Assembly: GCA_934230115.1 (NCBI GenBank)
Contig: CAKQEI010000050.1
Location: forward strand, 1-18,252
Length of the DNA stretch: 18,252 nucleotides
Source: an uncultured Prevotella sp.
GTDB taxonomy: Bacteria > Bacteroidota > Bacteroidia > Bacteroidales > Bacteroidaceae
Direction: 5' to 3'
The position numbers and the translations under genes were made by a program. Position 1 is the first letter of the stretch; each line of letters starts with the position of its first letter. Below the pieces are notes generated by a model. That model saw only the letters and a list, made by a program, of their open reading frames with translations. It was not told the DNA's origin and did no database searches. This document shows positions 6,646-13,416 of the stretch, piece after piece.

Positions 6646-7746
6646 TTATACAATCTGATTTTCTCTCCATTCGGTAGGAGTGCATCCCTCCTTAGTCTTG
6701 AAAAGGCGGTAGAGATAGGAGCGGGAGGAGAATCCGCATTCGAGCGAGACGATGTCGTTGGTATAGTCAGGATTTTCCAACATCATCTTTTTTGCCGCAT
6801 TGAAACGTATGTCGGCGAGCCATATTCTGAAGGTCGACTTCAAGCATTGGTCGAAGAATGCAGTAAGCTCGTCTTTGGTGATGCCAATTGTATCCGAGAG
6901 AGTGAGCATGTTCACCGTGTTGTCCTTGTAGCCTAAATTCGTGCACCATTCGTCAAGACTGTGCTGAATAATGTTTCTTTCACTATCCGATAGCAGGCAT
7001 TGTGATTTCGCGTTTCCACCGTTTTTTTGTCTTTCCTCTTCTTTGTCCAAGAGTTCTTCGGTAGGAGTGTAGTTGCTGCCAAGAGCTATAAACGAAAGAT
7101 TGAAGAACAACAGTGCAAGCAAAACAATAGGACCTATTATATATAATAAGGTGATGGAGAGGATGGCAACCGGCATGGTGAGAGACGCAAGCAATAGAAT
7201 GACGACACTTGCGCGTGAATATCTCACGTAGGGCAACATGTCGGTTGCAGACATTGTTTCCAACATTTTCTTACGTCTTGACATCTCGCGTAGTATCATG
7301 GCTATACAGTAGACTACACTTGCGCAAAACAGAGCGAGCATCATATATAGCCCCTCTTTGATGAATAGGCTATGATGTAGGTAGACACTAACGCCAAAGA
7401 CCAAGAGAATGGCAGCATAAATTACCCCGCACACGATGTTCATCTTACTGCTTTTGGCACGGGTGGTCTCTATGTTGTAGACACTCATAGAGATGAGCGA
7501 GAAGCATGGGGTATAGATGAGGATGTTGATAACAGCTCCCAAACTGTCGTCGATGGCACGGAATCCGAAAAACATCTGTACTACATATTGCATAGCCAAT
7601 CCGATCAGGGCGGCAACTATCATCCAGCGCGACCGCTCATACCGCTTGTTCCTCCACCTTACGTGCAGAGCAGAGACTGCCACTATGAAGGCATTGATGA
7701 GCATGAATATGAAGCATGCAAATTGAAATAGAAATAAAGAGTTCAT
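6646..7746 (-). CDS. Membrane-tethered AraC-family transcription regulator
   Basis: This 366-residue protein has six to seven predicted membrane helices in its first two thirds (about residues 4-27, 41-62, 70-90, 103-124, 133-152, 180-201 and 203-222). A charged cytosolic linker follows, then an AraC-type DNA-binding domain at about residues 280-366. The second helix-turn-helix is clear: D-I-V-S-L-E-C-G-F-S-S-R-S-Y-L-Y-R-L-F-K (331-350) with the usual T-P-T-E-W-R ending. The membrane part presumably senses an envelope or extracellular signal. I chose the ATG at 7746, which lies 4 bases after the stop of the LicD-type gene. The longer reading from 7932 would overlap that gene, and its extra residues look like out-of-frame sequence. 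It is the last gene of the operon starting at 10382, and its probable target is the fimbrial operon just downstream (inference). Confidence 0.88.
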   Translation of the reverse strand: MNSLFLFQFACFIFMLINAFIVAVSALHVRWRNKRYERSRWMIVAALIGLAMQYVVQMFFGFRAIDDSLGAVINILIYTPCFSLISMSVYNIETTRAKSSKMNIVCGVIYAAILLVFGVSVYLHHSLFIKEGLYMMLALFCASVVYCIAMILREMSRRKKMLETMSATDMLPYVRYSRASVVILLLASLTMPVAILSITLLYIIGPIVLLALLFFNLSFIALGSNYTPTEELLDKEEERQKNGGNAKSQCLLSDSERNIIQHSLDEWCTNLGYKDNTVNMLTLSDTIGITKDELTAFFDQCLKSTFRIWLADIRFNAAKKMMLENPDYTNDIVSLECGFSSRSYLYRLFKTKEGCTPTEWRENQIV

Positions 7747-7750
7747 TAGT

Positions 7751-8566
7751 TTATTGTTTGTCAAAATCTTTGTACGAATGCTCCAGGTCCAGATAGTGGA
7801 AGTTGTGCTGTCGCTGGTCGTCGTGTGGCGGTATGGCCATGTAGTTGCCGTACTTGTTGGATAGGTAGGTGTTGTAGTCGGCAACGCCTTTGAGTGTGGC
7901 ATCCTCGAAAGAGTAGGGTGTAGGAGTGCCAAGAGTAGATTTCAACAGTGTGCCTTTAGAGCCGTCGTCGTAGTCAGCCACAAGTCGGCATTGGTCGAAA
8001 TCATATTCTTGCAGCAGAGTTCTGATGTGCTGCTGCACACGCTGCATGGTGTAGAGCTTGCGACAAAGAAGTGGCAGCCACGAGCTTGGACCGTGGCCAT
8101 GCTTGTAGGGGTCGCGGTGAATGAGGTAGAGCAGGCGCTTGTAGTACTCGTATTTGGCGAAGTGGATCTTGCGCTTAAGCCATCCCTCTGGTGCACCGTC
8201 GATGGGGAACACGTCGATATAGATGCCGCCGAGATAGCGCAGGTGCATACGCTCGATGAGAGTAGTAGAGGCGTCTTGTATCTTGCCGAAGGGCAGCGGA
8301 TACTCGCTGTCGGTCTCTGTGCACACCATCTCGTAGGGTTCAGGAAGCCATTCGGCAGCATGTTCTACAAGAAGGTTGTAGTCGGCGCGCGGCATGGCAA
8401 TGTCGAGGTCGTCGTCCCATGGTATGAATCCCTTGTGGCGAATGGCGCCAATCATAGTTCCAGCCCAGATGTAGTAGCGCAAGTTGTGTGTCTTGCACAC
8501 CTCATCCACTGCTTTTGCTATTTTCAGGATATGCTTGTGCACATCGTCTATATCGTAGTTGGCCAT
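7751..8566 (-). CDS. LicD-family phosphotransferase
   Basis: This 271-residue protein carries the LicD nucleotidyltransferase-fold signatures. These are W-A-G-T-M-I-G-A-I-R-H (residues 34-44), the metal-binding W-D-D-D-L-D-I-A-M (50-58) and G-G-I-Y-I-D-V-F-P-I-D around residue 113. LicD proteins transfer phosphocholine or a related phospho-group from a CDP-linked donor to a sugar in a surface polysaccharide. No membrane segment or signal peptide is seen, so it should act in the cytoplasm or at the inner membrane face. The gene follows the LicC-like nucleotidyltransferase after 23 bases and precedes the AraC-type regulator by 4 bases. No choline kinase (LicA) or choline transporter (LicB) is in the window, so the transferred group may not be choline. 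Confidence 0.9.
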   Translation of the reverse strand: MANYDIDDVHKHILKIAKAVDEVCKTHNLRYYIWAGTMIGAIRHKGFIPWDDDLDIAMPRADYNLLVEHAAEWLPEPYEMVCTETDSEYPLPFGKIQDASTTLIERMHLRYLGGIYIDVFPIDGAPEGWLKRKIHFAKYEYYKRLLYLIHRDPYKHGHGPSSWLPLLCRKLYTMQRVQQHIRTLLQEYDFDQCRLVADYDDGSKGTLLKSTLGTPTPYSFEDATLKGVADYNTYLSNKYGNYMAIPPHDDQRQHNFHYLDLEHSYKDFDKQ

Positions 8567-8589
8567 TTTAATGAAGTCTTGTTGATGAT

Positions 8590-9318
8590 TTATAATAGTT
8601 CGGCAGGTATAAGTTGCTTTGCCTGGTTGAAGTCGTCCACGGTGTCAAGTTCGATGGAGAAGAGGTCGGTGGTGTTGACGGCACGGAAACTGTAGCCCTG
8701 CGGAATGAGCCGCTCGAAGGCGCGCTCATAGAAAATGTCAACAAGTTTCTCCTGCTCAATCATCTTTTCGAGTTCCGCGTAGAGAGCCTTGCTGTAGTCG
8801 GCCTTTATCTTCTCGATGCCCACCGACTCGCCCAGAGCGCGGCTTATGTCAAGCGTCTTGCTAATCTCCGTCACCATGTTGTTGTCGTCCACAATCACCT
8901 TCATTTCCTCCTCGCCAAGTTTATGGGTGTTCACGGCGAGAGCAGTATTGTCGTTATCTGCGATGCGCTTCACCACGGCAGGGTCGAAGAGAATGTCGCT
9001 GTCGAGTAGGATGAAGTCCTCGCCGTCGACGCTTGTACGTGCCAGCCACAAAGAGTAGATATTGTTGGTTGTGGTGTAGTCGTCGTTGTTGATGAATGTG
9101 AGGCGCATGTCGGGATAGTGCTCTGTGAGGAAGGAGCGTATCATTTCCTCGCGGTAGCCTGTGACAACAGTAAGGTCGTTGATGCCGGCAGCCTTCACGC
9201 TGTCAACGGTGCGCTGCAATAGCGAGCGCGAGCCTACAGTGAGCAAGCACTTTGGGCATTTGTCGGTGAGCGGGCGAAGGCGCGAAGCCATGCCCGCTGC
9301 AAGAATTACTGCTTTCAT
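8590..9318 (-). CDS. LicC-like sugar/aminoalcohol-phosphate nucleotidyltransferase
   Basis: This 242-residue protein has the nucleotidyltransferase signature L-A-A-G-M-A-S-R-L-R-P-L-T-D-K-C-P-K (residues 6-23), the N-N-I-Y-S-L motif (85-90) characteristic of the phosphocholine cytidylyltransferase (LicC) branch, a metal-binding D-S-D (106-108) and the closing S-I-E-L-D-T-V-D-D-F. LicC makes CDP-choline from CTP and phosphocholine. The neighbouring LicD-type gene suggests this enzyme supplies the activated donor. Its start overlaps the stop of the aminotransferase gene in an ATGA arrangement (9315-9318), which implies translational coupling. The substrate cannot be fixed from sequence; phosphoethanolamine, phosphocholine and other phospho-alcohols remain possible. 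Confidence 0.85.
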   Translation of the reverse strand: MKAVILAAGMASRLRPLTDKCPKCLLTVGSRSLLQRTVDSVKAAGINDLTVVTGYREEMIRSFLTEHYPDMRLTFINNDDYTTTNNIYSLWLARTSVDGEDFILLDSDILFDPAVVKRIADNDNTALAVNTHKLGEEEMKVIVDDNNMVTEISKTLDISRALGESVGIEKIKADYSKALYAELEKMIEQEKLVDIFYERAFERLIPQGYSFRAVNTTDLFSIELDTVDDFNQAKQLIPAELL

Positions 9319-10382
9319 TTATCGTTGAATTTTTCTGCAATATGTTTTATCACGTCACACACAAGACGGTTCTGCTCACGTCGTCCGAGAGTGATGCGCA
9401 TGTGGGTGTTGATGTCGGGTTCGTTCATGAACTTCACCTTGTAGCTCTGTTCGGCAAACTCCTGCTGCAAGGCCTCCTTCATGGCGATGGGATATTTTAT
9501 GAGAATGAAGTTGGCAATCGACTTATACACCTTGAATCCTGGCAGCGCGCCAATCTCTTTGGTGTACATCTCGCGTGCCTCGTCCATCACGTTGGCAATG
9601 TCGCGGTAGTGGTCTTCCGACTTGATGGCAGCAATAGCCACCTCCTCTGACAGTCGGTCGTAGCCTAAATACTTGTTGGCATAGCGGCTGAAACGCTCCA
9701 TCATCTCGCCTTTGCCCACGAATCCGAATCCCCAGCGCAGTCCTGGCAGTCCGTAGAACTTAGACAGCGTGCGGCAGAAGACGACGTTGGGGTGACGCTC
9801 AATCATGTCCTTGATGTAGCTGATGTCGGAAGTCACGTAGGAGGCATAAGCCTCGTCGATAAGCATAACCGAAGTTTCGGGCAGCATATTGGCGAGACGC
9901 TCAAGCTCTTCGTTGGTGAGTCCGTTGCCGGTGGGGTTGTTTGGCGAAGCCACAAGCATAATCTTGGGTTGCTCGTCGACAATCATCTTCTGCAGTCCCT
10001 CGAAATCGTAGGCAAAGGAGTCTTCGGTCTCGTAGACGGGATATTGCATGGTGATGCCGTTCACCTCGTCGGCGATAGACTTGTAGTACCACCACGAGAA
10101 TTTGGGTATGAACATCTTCTTATTACCGTCGGCTTCGGTAAGAAAATAATGCACAGCCATTTTTAGCAAGTCTTCAGCACCATAGCCCAGAAGTATTTGC
10201 TTCTCGTCCATGCCGTAGTATTCGGCAAGGAACTCGGAGAAAATGCTCTTCTTGCCCTCGTCGTAGATGCGTGTGTAGAAAGCCAACTTGCGGATGTCGA
10301 AATTCTTGATAGCCTCTACCACCTCGTTGGATGGAGTGAAGTTGAACTCATTTCTATCAAGATAATTCAATTCTGTTTTCAT
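9315..10382 (-). CDS. HisC/CobD-like class I/II PLP-dependent aminotransferase
   Basis: This 355-residue fold-type I PLP enzyme resembles histidinol-phosphate aminotransferases. It has S-P-N-N-P-T-G (146-152), L-I-D-E-A-Y (174-179) with the cofactor-binding Asp176, R-T-L-S-K-F-Y-G-L-P-G-L-R-W-G-F (204-219) with the Schiff-base Lys208, and H-M-R-I-T (327-331) with the likely carboxylate-binding Arg329. A reading from 10439 would add 19 residues ahead of the family start and would begin upstream of the predicted promoter. I therefore chose the ATG at 10382 (MKTELNYLDRNEF). No histidine-biosynthesis gene is nearby. Placed in one operon with LicC- and LicD-like genes, it more likely makes an amino-phosphate substrate for them, by transamination or, as in CobD-like relatives, by decarboxylating a phospho-amino acid (inference). 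Confidence 0.85.
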   Translation of the reverse strand: MKTELNYLDRNEFNFTPSNEVVEAIKNFDIRKLAFYTRIYDEGKKSIFSEFLAEYYGMDEKQILLGYGAEDLLKMAVHYFLTEADGNKKMFIPKFSWWYYKSIADEVNGITMQYPVYETEDSFAYDFEGLQKMIVDEQPKIMLVASPNNPTGNGLTNEELERLANMLPETSVMLIDEAYASYVTSDISYIKDMIERHPNVVFCRTLSKFYGLPGLRWGFGFVGKGEMMERFSRYANKYLGYDRLSEEVAIAAIKSEDHYRDIANVMDEAREMYTKEIGALPGFKVYKSIANFILIKYPIAMKEALQQEFAEQSYKVKFMNEPDINTHMRITLGRREQNRLVCDVIKHIAEKFNDK

Positions 10383-10426
10383 TATCGTTTGGAGTTGTAT
10401 GTTCTTTATATTGGATGTAATCTGTG

Positions 10427-10456
10427 CAAAATTAGGCAATTTTCTTGAGATACAAG
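10427..10456 (-). promoter_or_regulatory. Predicted promoter of the aminotransferase-LicC-LicD-regulator operon
   Basis: On the minus strand TAATTTTG (10434-10427) matches the Bacteroidetes -7 consensus TAnnTTTG. CTTG (10456-10453) stands 18 bases upstream as a weak -33 element. The 5' leader would be about 37-40 bases to the ATG at 10382. The 117-base gap between this gene and the preceding permease supports a separate transcription unit. Confidence 0.55.
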
Positions 10457-10499
10457 CCTATTGTTCTTACAAATTGACCATATATATACAAAAAATCCC

Positions 10500-11786
10500 T
10501 TATTTCGAGTGTTTTATGCGCAACACATAGGCAAGCACACAGGATATGGTGAGAGTTATGGTGTATGTTGCCGATGCGAGCATGAAGAATTGTCGGTAGC
10601 CGATGTCGGAGAGTATCATTCCGCTCATGGAGTTGACGGCTATGATGGTGAGCGACATTAGGCTCAGAGCTATTGCCCTGCGCAATGTGCTGCCATTGCC
10701 TGTTGATGTGAAGTGCAGCACCACGGAGTGGCATATTGCAATGCTTATGCCCAAAGCCACACTTCCTGCAAGCATCACGGTGCTTGTGAGCGCGAGTGTG
10801 GCTCCCAGATGGTAGCTTAGGTAAAGCACCGACATGCCGTGCGACGCCATGGCAAAAGGCATTGCCATAAGGCACTTGCTTATGCTGAAACGCCGTGTGA
10901 GAGTGTTGCCCAAGACGCATCCCGCGCCTAAGCCGAATATAGAGATGGTGCCGAACGTCAGGCCTAATTCCTGTGGCGAGAGTCCGAGTCCTCCATTGTG
11001 TGGGGCGTCGATGATGAACAGGGGAGTGGTGCAGGCAAGCAATGCTTCGGGCAGAAGGCTCAACAGAAAGAAGTAGAGCAGAGCGCGGTTGCGCCAGCCT
11101 TGCAGCAGGCTCTCTATGGCAGCGTTGTAGTCGTGGCGGTGCAGCCCGAAGAGGTCTTTGGGTTTAGCCCAGCTCTGTTTGCCGCCAGGCAGGAAGATGC
11201 TGTGCCACAGCCACAGGAAGAACTCTATGCCAGCCATTATGTAGAACACCAAGCTCCATGAGTAGCGCACATTGCGCGTCACCACCTCCATGTTGCCGCC
11301 CAACATCGTAAGGGCTCCTATGCCAAAGAGCATCGACAGGTAGCGGAACAGCAGCGAGAGTCCGTTCTGCTTGAGGGTTTCGGCTGACTGCCGCTCAAGG
11401 TAGAAGCGTTCGAGGGCGATGTTGTAGAACACGCCCGACAGCACAAAGAAGGGTAGGAAGCACATGGTGCCTTGCTGCCAGTAGCCAGTAGGCAGAATGA
11501 AGGCTGTGGCCCAAAGCGACAGGGCAGCAATAAACTCTGACGAGAGAATCCACACCTTTGTGGTGCCACGGAAATAGGTGATGACCGTCTCAAACAGCGG
11601 ACGCAGCACGAAGGGGAGGCACAGTATGGAGATGTAGAGGGCTGTCTGGGCATTGCTCAGTCCGTAGCGGCGCAGCATCACCAACGTTAGGATTAGGACA
11701 GACGGTAGCAGGCCGTCGCCGAATAACAGCGACGGAAACCACGACCAGCGTATGCGAAATGATGTGTTAGTGATGTGTTCTGTCAT
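10500..11786 (-). CDS. MFS permease, divergent AmpG-like (second of a tandem pair)
   Basis: This 428-residue integral membrane protein has about twelve hydrophobic segments and a long central loop near residues 205-235, typical of the major facilitator superfamily. The start F-R-I-R-W-S-W-F-P-S-L-L-F-G-D-G-L-L-P-S corresponds to the N-P-W-A-W-I-P-T-L-Y-F-A-E-G-L-P start of its upstream neighbour, and N-G-G-L-G-L-S-P-Q-E-L-G-L (about 276-288) matches E-G-G-L-G-L-S-P-E-E-Y-G-L there. The two permeases are therefore paralogues. It lacks the W-S-P-F-I-D motif of AmpG-like proteins and has R-P-L-F-E-T-V at that place, so its substrate may differ. AmpG carries anhydro-muropeptides into the cytoplasm; that role is inferred only from relatives. 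It starts 3 bases after the stop of the first permease, so the two are co-transcribed. Confidence 0.82.
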   Translation of the reverse strand: MTEHITNTSFRIRWSWFPSLLFGDGLLPSVLILTLVMLRRYGLSNAQTALYISILCLPFVLRPLFETVITYFRGTTKVWILSSEFIAALSLWATAFILPTGYWQQGTMCFLPFFVLSGVFYNIALERFYLERQSAETLKQNGLSLLFRYLSMLFGIGALTMLGGNMEVVTRNVRYSWSLVFYIMAGIEFFLWLWHSIFLPGGKQSWAKPKDLFGLHRHDYNAAIESLLQGWRNRALLYFFLLSLLPEALLACTTPLFIIDAPHNGGLGLSPQELGLTFGTISIFGLGAGCVLGNTLTRRFSISKCLMAMPFAMASHGMSVLYLSYHLGATLALTSTVMLAGSVALGISIAICHSVVLHFTSTGNGSTLRRAIALSLMSLTIIAVNSMSGMILSDIGYRQFFMLASATYTITLTISCVLAYVLRIKHSK

Positions 11787-11789
11787 AAT

Positions 11790-13154
11790 TCACCTCTTTT
11801 TTCCAAATTCCGGGTCTATCTTCAGGAATGCCGTCACAAGGAACGTGATGACGCAGCACGCCATTACAATGATGAAGAACATCTGATAGCCCACCATGTC
11901 CTTGATGTAGCCCGACACCATGCCAGGGAGCATGAGTCCGAGATAGGAGATGCCTGTGCAGATGGAGTAGTGGGATGTGCGGAACTTGCCCTGGCTGTAG
12001 AAGAGCATGTAGAGCGTAAGCACGGTGAAGCCAAGTCCGTAGCCAAACTGTTCGACAAACAGGCACGACGACACCACCCACAGATTGGAGTTGAGTGTGT
12101 AGCTGAGATATATGTAGACGACGTCGGGCAGGGTAATGGCGCACACCATAGGCCAGAGCCATCGTTTCATGCCGTCGCGACTGACAAGTACGCCGCCTAT
12201 GATGCCTCCGAGCAGCAGTCCTATGAGTCCTACGGTGCCTTGTGCGAGTCCGTACTCCTCTGGTGAGAGTCCGAGTCCGCCTTCGGCTGTGGAGCGCATG
12301 AGGAATGTCTTTGTCATAGTGTTGAGCAAAGCCTCCGGGAATCGGTAGAACAGGAGGAAGAGCATGACTACTACCGTCTCCTTCAAGCCAAACTTGCAGA
12401 AGAATGAGCCTATCATTGTCTTCAACTCCTTTGCCACTTCCTTGGCACTCTTGTCCGACCCGCTGTCTTCGGCTGGTTTAGGCATCATGCGGCAGTGGTA
12501 TAGCCATATACCTATGAACAGGGCAGCGAGTCCATAGAAAATCAATGTCCATGTGTAGACCACCGACATGTGGAACGTGTGCTCGAGCAATCCTGCGAGC
12601 GACACGAGTGCTCCGTTGACGAAAATCACGGCAAGCCGATAGAATGTGTTGCGCATTCCAACGTACTTGGCTTGGTTGTGCTCGTCGAGTTCTATCATGT
12701 AGAAGCCGTCGGCTGATATGTCGTGCGTGGCACTGGCAAACGCCATGGCAAAGAGGAAGAACATGGTGCCTTGAAACCATAATGCGGTAGGCAAGGTGAA
12801 GGCGATGCCTGCCAATGCGCTGCCCATGAGCAGCTGCATCGTCAGCACCCACCAACGCTTGGTCTTGAGCAGGTCGATGAACGGACTCCATAGTGGTTTC
12901 ACCACCCAGGGCAGGGCAAGCCACCCAGTGTAGAGTCCTACCTCGGCGTCGCTCAGCCCCATCTGCATGTACATCACAATGGACAGGGCTGTGACGATGA
13001 CGTTGGGCAGTCCTTCAGCAAAATATAGTGTGGGAATCCATGCCCACGGGTTTGACTTTTTCAATTTTGAGTTTTGAGTTTTGAATTTTGAATTGTTGCG
13101 CGTTGCGCAATTTTGAATTTTGAATTTTGAGTTTTGAATTGTGCGCAAGCGCAT
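11790..13154 (-). CDS. AmpG-like MFS permease with repeat-derived N-terminus
   Basis: This is an integral membrane permease of the AmpG (muropeptide uptake) type. The family sequence begins at N-P-W-A-W-I-P-T-L-Y-F-A-E-G-L-P and includes L-P-W-V-V-K-P-L-W-S-P-F-I-D and about twelve membrane helices. Upstream of it the frame runs on through the TTTTGAR heptanucleotide array, which encodes meaningless N-S-K-x-K-x-Q repeats. Three starts are possible: ATG 13283 (497 residues), ATG 13154 (454 residues, used here as the nearest ATG) and TTG 13064 (424 residues), which sits exactly at the family boundary and gives the same size as the 428-residue paralogue. I think TTG 13064 is quite likely the working start, or that the native ATG was lost when the array grew. 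It follows the multidomain gene and overlaps the next permease's operon by a 3-base gap. The family is sure; the start is not. Confidence 0.85.
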   Translation of the reverse strand: MRLRTIQNSKFKIQNCATRNNSKFKTQNSKLKKSNPWAWIPTLYFAEGLPNVIVTALSIVMYMQMGLSDAEVGLYTGWLALPWVVKPLWSPFIDLLKTKRWWVLTMQLLMGSALAGIAFTLPTALWFQGTMFFLFAMAFASATHDISADGFYMIELDEHNQAKYVGMRNTFYRLAVIFVNGALVSLAGLLEHTFHMSVVYTWTLIFYGLAALFIGIWLYHCRMMPKPAEDSGSDKSAKEVAKELKTMIGSFFCKFGLKETVVVMLFLLFYRFPEALLNTMTKTFLMRSTAEGGLGLSPEEYGLAQGTVGLIGLLLGGIIGGVLVSRDGMKRWLWPMVCAITLPDVVYIYLSYTLNSNLWVVSSCLFVEQFGYGLGFTVLTLYMLFYSQGKFRTSHYSICTGISYLGLMLPGMVSGYIKDMVGYQMFFIIVMACCVITFLVTAFLKIDPEFGKKR

Positions 13155-13397
13155 TTTGAGTTTTGAGTTTTGAGTTTTGAATTGTGCGCAAGCGCATTTT
13201 GAATTATTCAATTTTGAGTTTTGATTTTTGCAATTCACAATTCCTAATTGTTCAATTCCAAATCGGCTATGCCGATAATTCAAAACTCAAAATTCAAAAT
13301 TGCCAACGCCGATAATTCAAAACTCAAAATTCAAAATTCAAAATTGCCAACGGCAACAATTCAAAACTCAAAACTCAAAATTCAAAACTCAAAAAAA
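13062..13397. repeat. Inverted array of TTTTGAR heptanucleotide repeats punctuated by small hairpins
   Basis: From 13062 to about 13230 the plus strand is built of TTTTGAA/TTTTGAG heptamers. From about 13277 to 13390 it is built of the complementary TTCAAAA/CTCAAAA heptamers. The two halves thus face each other around a centre near 13244 (ACAATT cct AATTGT). Blocks of heptamers are separated by short self-complementary spacers: 13096-13110 (TTGCGC/GCGCAA), 13142-13153 and 13185-13196 (TGCGC/GCGCA), 13262-13276 (ATCGGC/GCCGAT) and 13344-13356 (TTGCC/GGCAA). The array fills the gap between the multidomain gene and the permease gene and enters the permease reading frame. I see no gene of its own here. 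Confidence 0.93.
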
Positions 13398-13416
13398 TCT
13401 ACTTGTAGATTTTTTT
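13391..13416 (-). terminator. Possible terminator overlapping the stop of the multidomain gene
   Basis: AAAAAAATCTA and TAGATTTTTTT pair around a 4-base loop (cttg). On the minus strand the hairpin is followed by seven T residues. The TAG stop of the multidomain gene (13401-13399) lies inside the stem. The stem is AT-rich and thus weak, so termination may be partial and the downstream permeases may still be read through. Confidence 0.5.

Noticed and set aside
7381..7482. Further copies of GTAGACAC inside the regulator gene considered as extra operator sites
   Set aside because: They lie within coding sequence, are only 8-base matches, and lack the 21-base pairing seen in the promoter; a similar match also occurs near 15560 in unrelated coding sequence.
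7991..8695. 234-codon plus-strand open frame opposite the LicD-type gene
   Set aside because: The LicD and LicC motifs on the minus strand are unambiguous, and the antisense product shows no domain.
10440..10499. T-rich stretch after the second permease considered as a terminator
   Set aside because: There is a run of T residues on the minus strand but I find no stable stem before it.
13142..13196. Self-complementary GC-rich spacers considered as terminal inverted repeats of a small insertion element
   Set aside because: No consistent target-site duplication or transposase is visible, and the hairpins recur inside the array rather than only at its ends.
13062..13397. Regular repeats with spacers considered as a CRISPR array
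   Set aside because: The repeat unit is 7 bases, the spacers are short hairpins rather than unique 30-mers, the orientation flips in the middle, and there are no cas genes nearby.
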